DNA of 64,000 bases from Cubamyces lactineus (taxonomy: Eukaryota; Basidiomycota; Agaricomycetes; Polyporales; Polyporaceae). The notes beneath the pieces were generated by a model. That model did not search any database. It saw only the letters and a list, made by a program, of their open reading frames with translations, and was not told the DNA's origin. The stretch covers positions 1,550,001 to 1,614,000 of the forward strand of contig JACDTU010000003.1 in assembly GCA_022376465.1 (NCBI GenBank), written 5' to 3'. Shown here piece after piece: positions 1-11,432 of this stretch; within the stretch, counting starts at the first letter, position 1; every line of letters starts with the position of its first letter. The translations under genes were made by a program, and so were the position numbers.

Positions 1-1333
1 AGACATATCAGTACGGACGGAATAGACACAAAAAGGACGGTATAATACTCATACCTACGGCGTTTGACCATCTTATTGATGACAATGTTTTACATGTCGA
101 ATGCGCATCTGAGAACTCAGGTTTTATACTCGCAATGATTAACGCGTTCACGTTCACATATGAAAGAATTGAGTGAACAGTACCTTGCAATGCGACAAGG
201 TCGTGTTCCAACGGCTCCAATCGCGAACGCATAGTATTCTGGGCACTGGACATCATGGCCTGTGATCTCGAATTTACAATAACGCTGTGCAGGCGTGCAT
301 AGCCTGACGTGTCAGCAGGAGCTTGCCTGATCGACCTTGTAGAGCTCGTTCGACATATTAGGTAGATGAATATTCCACTTACGTGTTTTCACGCAAGTTC
401 CAAGCAGGTGGCGGACATGCGGTGGTGGGCCGAGTATATGCGATGCTCGATGCAGGTCGCTTGTGCGAGCGAGTAAACGCACCAGGGAACCAGATGTCAG
501 CACGAATGTGTCGGATGCGCTAATTTCAAATACACAACTGAATGCGTACCGTCGTATGTACCTTGAGGCCATATGATGTGAGTGTCCTGGCGTACCGAGC
601 AAACATCGCCGTGAGTCCTGACGTCAGCCTCATGATACGAGAAATTCATTTACCTATGCACAGCAACGGCGCGCGTGCATTTTAAACGTTCAGGGTCTTG
701 CACCCGGTGGTATGGGATGGCATGCATGAAAATGCGAAGCGGATAGGGAAGATAGAAGCAAAACATCGTCACTGTCAACAGTCAGGCATGGAATATCCAA
801 CGTGAATGTGACGAGGATGAGGGCCGTGTTGTGAGACAAGATAGCGTTCATAGCGAGTAGTTGCGCAGGCGTGAGATATCATCCACGTGTGGAATTCAGC
901 GTCTAACAAATGTGTGCGTACGGCTCGGTTTGTACCTCAAAACATTCATCTCCTCTGCAATTCAACACGTCAAGTGACACTCTTTCATGCAATACATGTA
1001 AGTCTAGTCAGTGTATGGTACGCATGTATACAATGTTAACGACATTCCTGAATCGGCATGTATGTCCATCACTACGTATGAGACGACATTCATAGTATGC
1101 TGGTGTTTCTCTGAAACATATACGACATACATTACAATCACCGAAACGACATCACGATAGCTTTCGGCATATAGCTGAAATTTCTTAATGCGCAGCGCAT
1201 TGGAAACATAGGGGAAACGGCCATCGGGCCACGATAGTGAGCGCCAGAGCTCTGTCGGAGCATAAAACTGTATACTTCCCCACGGTAAGCCTCAACACCC
1301 GTCCAACCGCTCATCGTGTAACGCGCATTCGAG
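1..1333. other. Intergenic, no gene recognised
   Basis: About 1.3 kb upstream of the ribonucleotide reductase gene. Short open frames occur on both strands but none has a splice-consistent extension or a family I recognise. The right end must carry the promoter and 5' leader of the downstream gene; a near-match to an MCB-like motif (ACGCG followed by C) lies about 12 bases before the start codon, too weak to call. Confidence 0.5.
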
Positions 1334-2829
1334 ATGTCTACCATCAACACCAGCGATTCTTCTTCTACCAGTCACTCATCGGTTGCATTGATTACCAAGG
1401 TGGGTCGCGATATACATTGTCGCGCGTTCCAACATAAACTAACGTGACATTGTAGACAAGTACAGAAACCAACGGCGTACCCACAGGTACACTCGGCGCT
1501 GTTACGGACAAGGATCGTATTCTGGACCAGTCTTGCCAAACCGATGACAAGATTGTTACTCATCTTGGATCGCGCCGATGGGTAGGAGAGGTTGATCTTC
1601 CGGAAAGTGAGCTCTTCTAACACAACGCAACGTGTACCGACATGCGCTAACTCTGACGTATTGTCCAGACGAAGAGCCTATTCTGGCTGAGTCTAAACGA
1701 CGTTTTGTTCTCTTTCCGGTACGCTACCCAGAGGTACGCACATCATGTGCTCTAGTTCACGGCGCATTCTGAGTTCGTACTAGATTTGGCAGATGTACAA
1801 GAAAGCGGAAGCCTCTTTCTGGACCGTCGAGGAGATAGACCTCTCAAAGGACCTCAAAGACTGGAACAATCGTCTTAGCGACGACGAGCGTCACTTTATA
1901 TCACACGTTCTCGCATTTTTCGCAGCGTCCGACGGCATCGTCAACGAAAACCTAGTCGAACGTTTCTCCAACGAGATCCAGGTAGCCGAAGCTCGCTGCT
2001 TCTACGGATTCCAGATCATGATGGAAAACATCCACTCTGAGACGTACTCCCTTCTCATAGACACGTACGTCAAGGACCCGAAGCAGCGCGAACATCTCTT
2101 TAACGCAATTGAGTCAATTCCATGCGTTAAGAAGAAGGCCGACTGGGCCCTCCGATGGATCTCCGATACGGAGTCTACGTTTGCGGAGCGACTCGTAGCG
2201 TTCGCTGCCGTGGAGGGTATCTTTTTCTCCGGCTCCTTTGCCGCTATATTCTGGCTCAAGAAGCGTGGCTTGATGCCTGGTCTCACGTTCTCGAACGAGC
2301 TCATTTCGCGCGATGAAGGCATGCATACCGACTTCGCTTGTCTAATTTTCCACCATTTGATGCGGCGTCCTCATCCCGATATTATCCGGCAAATCATCAT
2401 TGAGGCAGTCGAGATTGAACAAGAATTCCTTACTGGTACGTCGCATGCTTTCGTTGTTCGTTTCATCAATCACAACATGTCGTGTGCACCAGATGCCCTA
2501 CCAGTTGCTCTCATCGGTATGAACGCGGTGCTGATGCGACAATACATCGAGTTCGTTGCGGACCGACTTCTTGTTGCGCTCGGAAACGCGAAGCATTACA
2601 ACGTGACCAACCCATTCGACTTCATGGACATGATATCGCTCCAAGGCAAAACCAACTTTTTTGAGAAGCGCGTATCCGACTACTCAAAAGCATGCGTCAA
2701 CACGTCTGCTCAGAACGCATATGCAGACGTTTCGATGAACAGGATCTTGTAAGTCGTCATTACGTGCTTTTGTTGTAACCATATTATATTCTAATAACGC
2801 ATCACAGTTCACTCGACGAGGACTTTTGA
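1334..2829 (+). CDS. RNR2: Ribonucleoside-diphosphate reductase small subunit (R2)
   Basis: Class I ribonucleotide reductase small subunit, which houses the di-iron tyrosyl-radical cofactor and pairs with R1 to make dNTPs. Model of six exons: 1334-1399, 1456-1606, 1669-1733, 1784-2435, 2493-2748, 2808-2829, giving 403 aa; all junctions are GT-AG and in phase. The 57 nt intron 2436-2492 is in frame and easy to miss, but removing it restores the family's [14 protein letters not shown] stretch. Expected cofactor residues are present: D113, E175, H178, radical Y182, E238, E272, H275. The last 22 nt exon supplies the C-terminal FSLDEDF tail that docks on R1. Core identification is certain; the N-terminal 90 residues (a variable region) and the start codon rest on splice phasing alone. 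Confidence 0.93.
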
Positions 2830-3075
2830 GAATCATTCCCCATGTGGCTAGATTGCATTGAGCTTGACGACTTTTGTGCCAACGTTTATGTCGAACCGTG
2901 CCTTGTGATAGTCGTTTTCGTACAGTCGTGCGCAATACAACAGAGTCAGTATTCGTGAATGCGACCAACGCGGCCACACAGACGCTTGCATTCAGACAGA
3001 CATTCATTCCAGACGCATATAACGCATACGCCGACGTCTTCATATCCTCACACCCATAAATATAGTAGAGGTACA

Positions 3076-3413
3076 ATGAGCTGAATGTGCTTCCGATATC
3101 TCGAGGCAAGGACATCAAGCCCATTGAGGAGGATCGGGGAAAGAGTAAAGAGTCAGAGCTCAAAGACCAGCTGAAGGACAGTTTCGCAGATACGAAGCCT
3201 ATTGGCGAAACCGTCAAGCTAGCCAATCGACCAGGCACAGGCGCCGATCCTTACCTTCGTAGACGCCATTGCGGAAAAGACGCTCTCCGCCACTGTCACC
3301 CTCACTGCTACTCGTGCTCGTGGAAAGTCTGCTGCTCTGTGTCTGTCTATTGCTGCTGCGCTCGCTCATGGCTAATCGAACATATTCGTCACGAGTCCTA
3401 ATCTACTGCTTCT
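3076..3413 (+). pseudogene. NAT10/KRE33 relic, N-terminal piece
   Basis: Fragment of the conserved RNA cytidine acetyltransferase NAT10/Kre33 (18S rRNA and tRNA acetylation), corresponding roughly to residues 205-320 of the human protein. It begins at a NVLPISRG motif and ends at SNIFVTSPN. Between these the frame shifts once, near 3222 (just before a DQAQAPILTFVDAIAEK stretch). The Walker A segment RARGKSAALCLS is preserved. The tyrosine expected in the AHGYSNIF motif is a TAA stop at about 3371. No start codon, no upstream N-terminal 200 residues and no continuation past about 3413, where the leader of the next gene begins. Non-functional. The C-terminal part of the same family lies 2.9 kb downstream in the same orientation. 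Confidence 0.85.
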
Positions 3414-3485
3414 CCTGCTCGACAGCCACCGGCGCGTCTCTTTCCTCGCGGCGTCAATATTCACAATATCGTATCGCAGCCAGAC

Positions 3486-5912
3486 ATGGCTCGCGCAACC
3501 CGTTCTGCCGCAACCACCACCGCGCCTGCAGAGAATTCCACACAACCCGACTCCCCTCCCACCTCCCGCAATGGCGCGTCCAAGAAACGCAAGCGCAACT
3601 CCAACACTGAAAACAGCGACTCTGCACCCGCGAAACATGCGCGCACTGATGACAAGGAAGAGAGACCTCCACTACCTGAACCCCAGATAGAGGGCTCGAA
3701 GGAAGTCGAGCTTTACAGCAGTGGCGATGTGCCCATTCAAGATGCAGATGCTACAAACATCCTGGAGGTTCTTGAACTGTGCGTACAATGCCCCTCGTGA
3801 ATCTCTTCTTTCTCAATTCTACTCCAGTGTCGACAATCAAGGTCTACTTGACCGCGTATTCCCCCTACCAACGCAAGCTGGCGAGGCTACATCGTCCGAA
3901 TCGTCTGCCAACCCTCCCACCATGCACTCCTTCCGTGAGCTTCTCAAGAGCTCCTCCCAATTCCCTCTCAGTGTGCTTCGCGTACGTCCTATTCGCTTCA
4001 CCACGGTGGTAGGAGCTCATCATTTGTTCTGTGCAGGCGGCTGTCAATCACCTCTACCCTATATCCTCGCACCCACGGTCCCGTCCATCGGAGCTCGCAG
4101 TTCAGCAACTGCGATTCTGTCAGCTTGCAAGCTCTCTACTGGACCAAGCCTCGCGGCACAACGTTCAGATTCCCCTCCACTTCGAAAGTCTCACCGGGGA
4201 GAACGAACCACAGAACGGCGAAGGCGCGGCCACATCCTCTCAAGCTTCCACTTCTGGGCTGAAACCCCGCAAATATGCCCTCGTACAGCATCTTCCTACC
4301 GGCGACTGGTGGACCTCAGCAAGTGCCGGTGTCCCCGCTGCAGAGGGAAAGGAACCAGACTGGAAGCGCTTGTCCACCGCAAAGGCAGAACTTGTCGCTG
4401 TGTTCCCAACACCGTCCGGCTCGGATCTGGCGTCCAAGCACACCCTCGGCGACTATGTCACGAAGAAACCACCCGGGACTGTCCGCTACAAGGCTGCCCC
4501 GCCCCGACGAGTCAGCTGCGGCAAATTCCTCTACTACGGTCCCTATGCTAGTTTCGCACCGTGCTTCGATCAAGATGGTGTAGAGGTCGGCCGCACTGCC
4601 ATGGGCGAGGTCATCTTCCAGCAAGAGATGAGGAGAAGGCTGCGTGCGCTAGCCAAGGGCAAGCGACGGGCATTCGTCGGGGCCAGCGAGGCAGCAGCGG
4701 AGGACGTCACCATGCAAAACGCATCGAACGAAAGTGCGGCTGAGTCGTCGGAGAAGGTCGACCTCGCCAGAAATATCGAGGCGCTTCTCCCGCCAGAGGA
4801 TGTAGAGGCCATCAAATCTTCCTTGACTACCCTTGAGATGGAGCAGGCCGTGGACGAGCTTCTACAGGGGAACGCCAAAGCATTACAGCGGCTGGAAGAG
4901 CTCCAGTTGGCACGCTTCCGTGAACAAGGAGAGGGTTCAAGCATCGTGGAGGTCGATTCCGAGGAGTGGGATGTCGGTACGTGGATATATGCTCTTCGGC
5001 GCTGCTTTGGACTAAACTCTATCCCTGCCCTTAGCACAAGGCATCCTGGACTCATTGGCTGTATTGGCCTCTCTCCGACCTCGACCATCGAACAGCGACT
5101 CAGAGCAGTCTCCTATTGTCCCCCCTCCGTCCGTCCTTCACAAGCTACAACGGACATTACTTATCAGTGCGACAGAAGGTTGGTACGGTACCCTTCCAGA
5201 TGGCCACATGACGGCTTTCCGGGACGACACAACGGTTCATGTGCGCTCTAGTGCAACCGCGTCAAGAAGTGCGACCGTCACCGCGCAGGCCACTCCTGTA
5301 GTCCCCACCAATCTCGCGGCGAAGACCTCCGCATCCTCTACGGTCCCACCCTACACCCCCTACGCCTACCCCAGCAGCTACCAAAGCTCGCAATATCGTG
5401 GCGGGTACGGCACGTACATCCCCACGCAGAGCTGTTGCTACTACCCGAACTACGCTCGACCCGCGCAGGCAGGCACTGGCTCGCACTATCCAAATGCGCA
5501 GTACACCACCGCCGGTCACGGCCAGAGCGGCTACGCGACGTACTCGCCATGGTACGGGTACCAAAACCAAGCTAGAGCGACAATGCCTGGGCGGGCCACA
5601 CCCCAGCCCGGGGCTGCGGGCACAACGGGATACTCGGGCTACTACGCTACACAAGGCCAGCAAGCGGCACAGGCGATACCGCAGCGCGCGGTCGCCAACA
5701 CGGTCATGTCCACGACGAAGCCGTACCAGCCTGGGGTCGGGTGGGGAGCGGGGACGGCTGCGGCTGGCGGTGTGACGGGCGGCTACATTACCCCAACGCT
5801 CCCGCTACATATGCGCAGCGCCACAGCGACGCCTAGTGGCACGCCTTCGCCTGCGACCACGGCCACTATGAGTGGGTGTGCATACTATGGTGGGTACCAG
5901 GCACCGCAATGA
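3486..5912 (+). CDS. Predicted nuclear protein with Tyr/Gly-rich tail
   Basis: Four exons (3486-3778, 3828-3981, 4037-4976, 5035-5912), 754 aa, GT-AG introns of 49-58 nt, all in phase. The N-terminus is low complexity with a basic KKRKRN motif that could be a nuclear localisation signal. The middle, about residues 150-450, contains conserved-looking blocks (LPTGDWW, RYKAAPPRRVSCGKFLYYGPYASFAP, given here only as landmarks) followed by charged helices. The last 200 residues are rich in Tyr, Gly, Ser, Thr, Ala and Pro, a composition typical of prion-like or condensate-forming tails of chromatin and RNA proteins. I do not recognise the family; a chromatin-remodelling accessory subunit is only a guess. 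The gene is intact and sits between two pieces of a dead NAT10 copy. Confidence 0.75.
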
Positions 5913-6279
5913 GTGGGCGGCCTCGATGTGTTTTCTTGGTGAGGCGGCAGTCTACTACCTATTCTCTACTCTATAGCTGTGTAATATACCTCGGCAACAA
6001 AGGAAGTCTTGCGTGTCAATTGGGGGCTCAAGGTGAATGACAATACTGGTCTTGCGTAGGAACAAGGTGAATGCTTCGTCAGCACTGTGTTGACAGGGCC
6101 CGGGACGAATACTTAATTCAACAGTTCAACAGTGCTGAATAGGGTACTATTCACGCCTCGCTGCTTGTGGGCCGTCGACTACCTGAACCAGTACTAAAGC
6201 TCTTGACCGCTCGCCGTGAGCGAACAACGCCCAATCTCTTCCTAAAATCCATCGACATGTCTGCTAGCTTCAACTCCAG
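5913..6279. other. 3' flank of the preceding gene; junction with NAT10 relic
   Basis: Downstream region of the 3486-5912 gene. No gene seen. NAT10 homology resumes at about 6280, directly after a CAG that looks like an old 3' splice site, so the breakpoint lies within this interval. Confidence 0.5.
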
Positions 6280-6898
6280 GTCGCGCTCGAGGGCAACATG
6301 ATCAAGCAGGCGATCATGGACGGCCTCAGTCGCGGCTTCCGCGCGGGCGAAGACATGATCCCATGGCTGATCTCTCAGCAATTCCAATAGAGCAAGTTCC
6401 CGCTGCTGTCAGGGGCGCGTATCGTAAGGATAGCGACACATCCGGACTACGCGAAAATGGGCTATGGTGCGCGTGCGCTGCAAGCACTGAATGCATACTA
6501 TAGGAGTGAGTACTTCAACGTCGATGAGGTGCCCCAGGCTGAGCCGTCGTTTCCCGATCCTGCGAACTCCGACGAGGTATATAAAATATACACGGTGCGC
6601 GAAGGATGTCATGCTAACAGAATGCACAGTCGACAATCCCGCTCACTGACGAGCCCAAAGTACGGAGAGCCAACGCGATGCCGCCCCTGCTCCAACGGCT
6701 CACTGAGCGGAAACCTGATACGCTCGATTACCTCGGCGTATCATACGGCCTCACGCCTCGCCTCCTCAGGTGCGGCCCAGTGATGCTTTACTCAGCAGTA
6801 GAGATGCTCACAGATAATTGTCTTATCTCTCTTGCAGGTTCTGGAAGCGGGCAGGGTACATACCGCTGTACCTACGCCAAACGCAGAGTAAGCTCACG
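6280..6898 (+). pseudogene. NAT10/KRE33 relic, C-terminal piece upstream of the foldback
   Basis: Matches the acetyltransferase half of NAT10/Kre33, from the VALEGN segment through the GNAT motif RIATHPDYAKMGYGAR and on to FWKRAGYIPLYLRQTQ. An in-frame TAG at 6388-6390 interrupts the SQQFQ-SKFPLLSG region. Two introns (6577-6629, 6770-6837) still have good GT-AG ends and keep phase, so this is an unprocessed gene copy, not a retrocopy. Coding sequence stops at codon LT (6893-6898), where the foldback element begins, and resumes at 11433. Function would require the missing middle (about residues 320-600) and repair of several lesions. Confidence 0.88.
6892..6898. repeat. Target-site duplication, left copy (GCTCACG)
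   Basis: The 7 bases GCTCACG immediately before the element recur at 11426-11432 immediately after it. Adjacent bases differ (A on the left, G on the right), so the duplication is exactly 7 bp. It falls on the codons for Leu-Thr of the NAT10 relic. Confidence 0.88.
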
Positions 6899-7059
6899 CA
6901 CTAGTGGTCACCACGGATTGTTAACAACTGCCCACGTAGGTGGGGAAATTCTCGTGGAAGACCTGCCAACTCGATATACAAATACAAATGGCCCACCTCA
7001 TTGAGAATCAATGACACTATGGATTTTCAATGGGAGTGGGGCTTTTGTAGTAGTGTATT

Positions 7060-7985
7060 AACAATTGTGCCACATTTGTAAATGAGATGCATGAATAATG
7101 CCCCCACGTATGATACACAATAGCTGGATCGTACATGGACGTGGGTGGTTTGTATATCCCTGCAATACACAATCCACCCACGTCCAATGTATAATAGCTG
7201 AATTGTAGATGGACGTGGGTGATTTGTAGATGCCTCTGATATACAATCTGCCCACGTCTGATGTACAAAAGCTGGATTGTAGATGGACGTGGGCGGTTTG
7301 TGGATGTCAATGGCTGGATTGTAGATGGACGTGGGTGATTTGTACATGCCTCTGATATACAATCTGCCCACGTTTAGCTTGATTGTAGATGGACGTGGCA
7401 GTTTTGTACATGCCTCTGATATACAATCAGCCCACGTCTGATATACAATAGCTGGATTGTATATGAACGTGGCAGTATTGTATATGAACGTGGCAGTATT
7501 GTATATGAACGTGGCAGTTTTGTATATGAACGTGGCTGGATTGTAGATGAACGTGGGTGATTTGTACATGCCTCTGATATACAATCTGCCCACATTTAGC
7601 TTGATTGTAGATGGACGTGGCAGTTTTGTAAATGCCTCTGATATACAATCAGCCCACGTCTGATATACAATCAGCCCACGTCTGATATACAATCAGCCCA
7701 CGTCTGATATACAATCAGCCCACGTCTGATATACAATAGCTGGATTGTATATGAACGTGGCAGTTTTGTATATGAACGTGGCAGTATTGTATATGCCTCT
7801 GATATACAATCTGCCCACATTTAACTTGATTGTATATGGACGTGGCAGTTTTGTACATGCCTCTGATATACAATCAGCCCACGTCTGATCTACAATAGCT
7901 GAATTGTATATGAACGTGGCAGTTTTGTACATGCCTCTGATATACAATCTGCCCACATTTAGCTGGATTGTATATGGACATGGCC
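7060..7985. repeat. Internal direct-repeat field of the left arm
   Basis: Degenerate tandem units of about 30-50 bp built from phrases such as TGTATATCAGACGTGGGC, TTGTATATGAACGTGGCAG and TGTAGATGGACGTGGG. Dozens of ACGTGG/CCACGT cores occur. The right arm carries the mirror copy at 10339-11264. Confidence 0.85.
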
Positions 7986-7989
7986 ACTT

Positions 7990-8215
7990 TGTAGATGCCA
8001 CTTTTGTATTACAACTACTATCTGGGCACTTTCTAGCGCTTTTTGGGCTCCTATTTGGGCGCTTCTTCAACGCTTTTGGGCGCTTTTTTGGCTGTTATCT
8101 GGGCGCTTTTTTGGCTGTTATCTGGGCGCTTTTTGGGTTCCTATTTGGGCGCTTTTTGGGCGCTTTTTTGCGTCCAAATAGGGCAGGCATATTCAACACC
8201 TTCCTGCCCTCCTCT
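7990..8215. repeat. GCGCTTTTTGGG repeat block of the left arm
   Basis: Several copies of GGGCGCTTTTTTGGCTGTTATCT-like units (shown truncated) alternating with GGGCTCCTATTTGGGCGC. Mirror copy at 10109-10334. Confidence 0.8.
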
Positions 8216-9088
8216 TCTGGGGCCCTATTAGGGCACCCTGTTGGGCCAAAAATATACATAGCATGTATGTATATGCCATAGTACATCTCTGTGTGCATAG
8301 TGATGCAATAGTGCAGGGAAAATAACCAAAAAATGCGACCCTAGGCCAAGGGCCACCAGGAGGGGACCACTGCAGGGTGGCTGGCCTGGCTTCCTCTGGT
8401 CCAATTTCTGTGAGTAATATATCATTGGAGAGGTGCTTGAAAGGGCTTTTTAACGCATATTTTTGCAGGAGGAACCATGCAAAATTGGTAGAAATATGGA
8501 TCATCGCATTTTCGCCAAAAATGGCCATTTTGTTTCCTTGATTGCTCAGCACACAGGTGTCCCCTCATGTTTTCCTTGGTACCGTTCAATTCGCGTTTTC
8601 AAGGGCTTTCTAACAGTAGTACATACATGGCATTCTGACCACATGCATTGACATCCTTCTCCTGCCCCTCCCTCACTTTACCACCTCATAGCTCCTGCAG
8701 TTCTTTGTCTTTCTCTGTGAAGTCTTTTGATATCTGTAGTATACATACAGAACTATGTATTTATTGCTTTTTACGCCCTAATATGGCCTATCCCCAATGG
8801 AATCCATCTAGGTGCATTTTCGCACTTTTCAGATTCTCCCCTCCATATCTCTGCACCCAGAGCAGCTATTGCCTTTGTTCTTTTCGCATTTTGTGCCTGG
8901 ACATTGCTACTACATGTCTGTAGAAGCTCATTTTTATCGAATGCAGCGATCAGAATTGAGCTCCTTATCAGCTGTGGCAGGCAGATCCTGTTTTGGCTTA
9001 CATTCAGGGCATTATTTTCTGATCAGATAGCACATTCATATTCTACTCGTCTATAGCTACCTGTAACAACAAGAATCATGGGATTTGG

Positions 9089-9235
9089 AGGAGTGGTTGC
9101 AGAGATATGGCCCAGAGGCACCAAATGCTGCCTGTTCAGCAATGCACTGCATGCATTTCCGGAGCAGTGCAACTGCACACACTGCAACTTTGGGTGTCCA
9201 GGAGGTCCATTCACTGTAGCTCACTCAATTCTTCA
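9089..9235. other. Foldback loop (single-copy spacer)
   Basis: 147 bp between the arms with no counterpart in them, apart from a short CAGAGATATGG phrase also found in the arms. It is dense in TGCA and ATGCAT palindromes around 9140-9190. No coding potential seen. Confidence 0.75.
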
Positions 9236-11425
9236 CCAAATCCCATGATTCTTGTTGTTACAGGTAGCTATAGACGAGTAGAATATGAATGTGCTATCTG
9301 ATCAGAAAATAATGCCCTGAATGTAAGCCAAAACAGGATCTGCCTGCCACAGCTGATAAGGAGCTCAATTCTGATCGCTGCATTCGATAAAAATGAGCTT
9401 CTACAGACATGTAGTAGCAATGTCCAGGCACAAAATGCGAAAAGAACAAAGGCAATAGCTGCTCTGGGTGCAGAGATATGGAGGGGAGAATCTGAAAAGT
9501 GCGAAAATGCACCTAGATGGATTCCATTGGGGATAGGCCATATTAGGGCGTAAAAAGCAATAAATACATAGTTCTGTATGTATACTACAGATATCAAAAG
9601 ACTTCACAGAGAAAGACAAAGAACTGCAGGAGCTATGAGGTGGTAAAGTGAGGGAGGGGCAGGAGAAGGATGTCAATGCATGTGGTCAGAATGCCATGTA
9701 TGTACTACTGTTAGAAAGCCCTTGAAAACGCGAATTGAACGGTACCAAGGAAAACATGAGGGGACACCTGTGTGCTGAGCAATCAAGGAAACAAAATGGC
9801 CATTTTTGGCGAAAATGCGATGATCCATATTTCTACCAATTTTGCATGGTTCCTCCTGCAAAAATATGCGTTAAAAAGCCCTTTCAAGCACCTCTCCAAT
9901 GATATATTACTCACAGAAATTGGACCAGAGGAAGCCAGGCCAGCCACCCTGCAGTGGTCCCCTCCTGGTGGCCCTTGGCCTAGGGTCGCATTTTTTGGTT
10001 ATTTTCCCTGCACTATTGCATCACTATGCACACAGAGATGTACTATGGCATATACATACATGCTATGTATATTTTTGGCCCAACAGGGTGCCCTAATAGG
10101 GCCCCAGAAGAGGAGGGCAGGAAGGTGTTGAATATGCCTGCCCTATTTGGACGCAAAAAAGCGCCCAAAAAGCGCCCAAATAGGAACCCAAAAAGCGCCC
10201 AGATAACAGCCAAAAAAGCGCCCAGATAACAGCCAAAAAAGCGCCCAAAAGCGTTGAAGAAGCGCCCAAATAGGAGCCCAAAAAGCGCTAGAAAGTGCCC
10301 AGATAGTAGTTGTAATACAAAAGTGGCATCTACAAAGTGGCCATGTCCATATACAATCCAGCTAAATGTGGGCAGATTGTATATCAGAGGCATGTACAAA
10401 ACTGCCACGTTCATATACAATTCAGCTATTGTAGATCAGACGTGGGCTGATTGTATATCAGAGGCATGTACAAAACTGCCACGTCCATATACAATCAAGT
10501 TAAATGTGGGCAGATTGTATATCAGAGGCATATACAATACTGCCACGTTCATATACAAAACTGCCACGTTCATATACAATCCAGCTATTGTATATCAGAC
10601 GTGGGCTGATTGTATATCAGACGTGGGCTGATTGTATATCAGACGTGGGCTGATTGTATATCAGACGTGGGCTGATTGTATATCAGAGGCATTTACAAAA
10701 CTGCCACGTCCATCTACAATCAAGCTAAACGTGGGCAGATTGTATATCAGAGGCATGTACAAATCACCCACGTTCATCTACAATCCAGCCACGTTCATAT
10801 ACAAAACTGCCACGTTCATATACAATACTGCCACGTTCATATACAATACTGCCACGTTCATATACAATCCAGCTATTGTATATCAGACGTGGGCTGATTG
10901 TATATCAGAGGCATGTACAAAACTGCCACGTCCATCTACAATCAAGCTAAACGTGGGCAGATTGTATATCAGAGGCATGTACAAATCACCCACGTCCATC
11001 TACAATCCAGCTATTGACATCTACAAACTGCCCACGTCCATCTACAATCCAGCTTTTGTACATCAGACGTGGGCAGATTGTATATCAGAGGCATCTACAA
11101 ATCACCCACGTCCATCTACAATTCAGCTATTATACATTGGACGTGGGTGGATTGTGTATTGCAGGGATATGCAAACCACCCACGTCCATGTACGATCCAG
11201 CTATTGTGTATCATACGTGGGGGCATTATTCATGCATCTCATTTACAAATGTGGCACAATTGTTAATACACTACTACAAAAGCCCCACTCCCATTGAAAA
11301 TCCATAGTGTCATTGATTCTCAATGAGGTGGGCCATTTGTATTTGTATATCGAGTTGGCAGGTCTTCCACGAGAATTTCCCCACCTACGTGGGCAGTTGT
11401 TAACAATCCGTGGTGACCACGACTG
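9236..11425 (-). repeat. Foldback element, right arm
   Basis: 2,190 bp, reverse complement of 6899-9088, same internal order read inward. Near-identity of the arms points to recent formation, recent conversion between arms, or recent insertion. Confidence 0.9.
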
Positions 11426-11432
11426 GCTCACG
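11426..11432. repeat. Target-site duplication, right copy (GCTCACG)
   Basis: Second copy of the 7 bp duplication. The following bases GGC GAG CAC continue the NAT10 frame as Gly-Glu-His after Leu-Thr, giving the conserved LTGEH motif once the element and one duplication copy are removed. Confidence 0.88.

Larger units (their letters stand above)
6899..9088 (+). repeat. Foldback element, left arm
   Basis: 2,190 bp, reverse complement of 9236-11425. The coordinates are symmetric about 9162, so there is no net insertion or deletion between arms. Scanning by eye I find only five internal differences (7153, 7295, 7302, 7312, 7594), all transitions, plus two at the extreme end. Outward to inward: a terminal 160 bp unique part, a repeat field rich in ACGTGG motifs, a GCGCTTTTTTGG repeat block, then about 850 bp of unique sequence. 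Confidence 0.9.
6899..11425. mobile_element. 4.5 kb foldback (giant inverted-repeat) transposon, non-autonomous
   Basis: A 4,527 bp insertion made of two 2,190 bp arms in inverted orientation around a 147 bp loop. The ends read CACTAGTGGTCACCACGG on the left and, reverse-complemented, CAGTCGTGGTCACCACGG on the right, so the outermost six bases differ at two positions and the rest of the 18 match. Flanked by a 7 bp target-site duplication. No transposase-like reading frame is present; long open frames are mirror-image artefacts of internal repeats. Architecture resembles foldback elements such as Galileo of Drosophila (P superfamily, 7 bp duplications, long repetitive inverted repeats), but family membership is not established here. 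The arms could form a 2 kb hairpin if transcribed or single-stranded. Confidence 0.9.

Noticed and set aside
2941..3060. NAYADVF stretch resembling the end of the ribonucleotide reductase gene (NAYADVS)
   Set aside because: Only about seven codons agree and flanking DNA does not; chance or very old, so not called a duplication.
6899..6904. CACTA at the left tip, suggesting a CACTA/EnSpm transposon
   Set aside because: The right tip is CAGTC, and CACTA elements make 3 bp duplications, not 7 bp.
7027..7692. 221-codon frame in the left foldback arm (and its mirror at 10632-11297)
   Set aside because: Translation of the short tandem repeats (YIRG, YNPA phrases); identical in both arms, no family, no initiation or splicing context.
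8463..9301. Several mirrored frames of 60-125 codons around the foldback centre
   Set aside because: Each occurs twice in inverted arms and none has domain-like sequence; they follow from chance open frames in AT-richer DNA.
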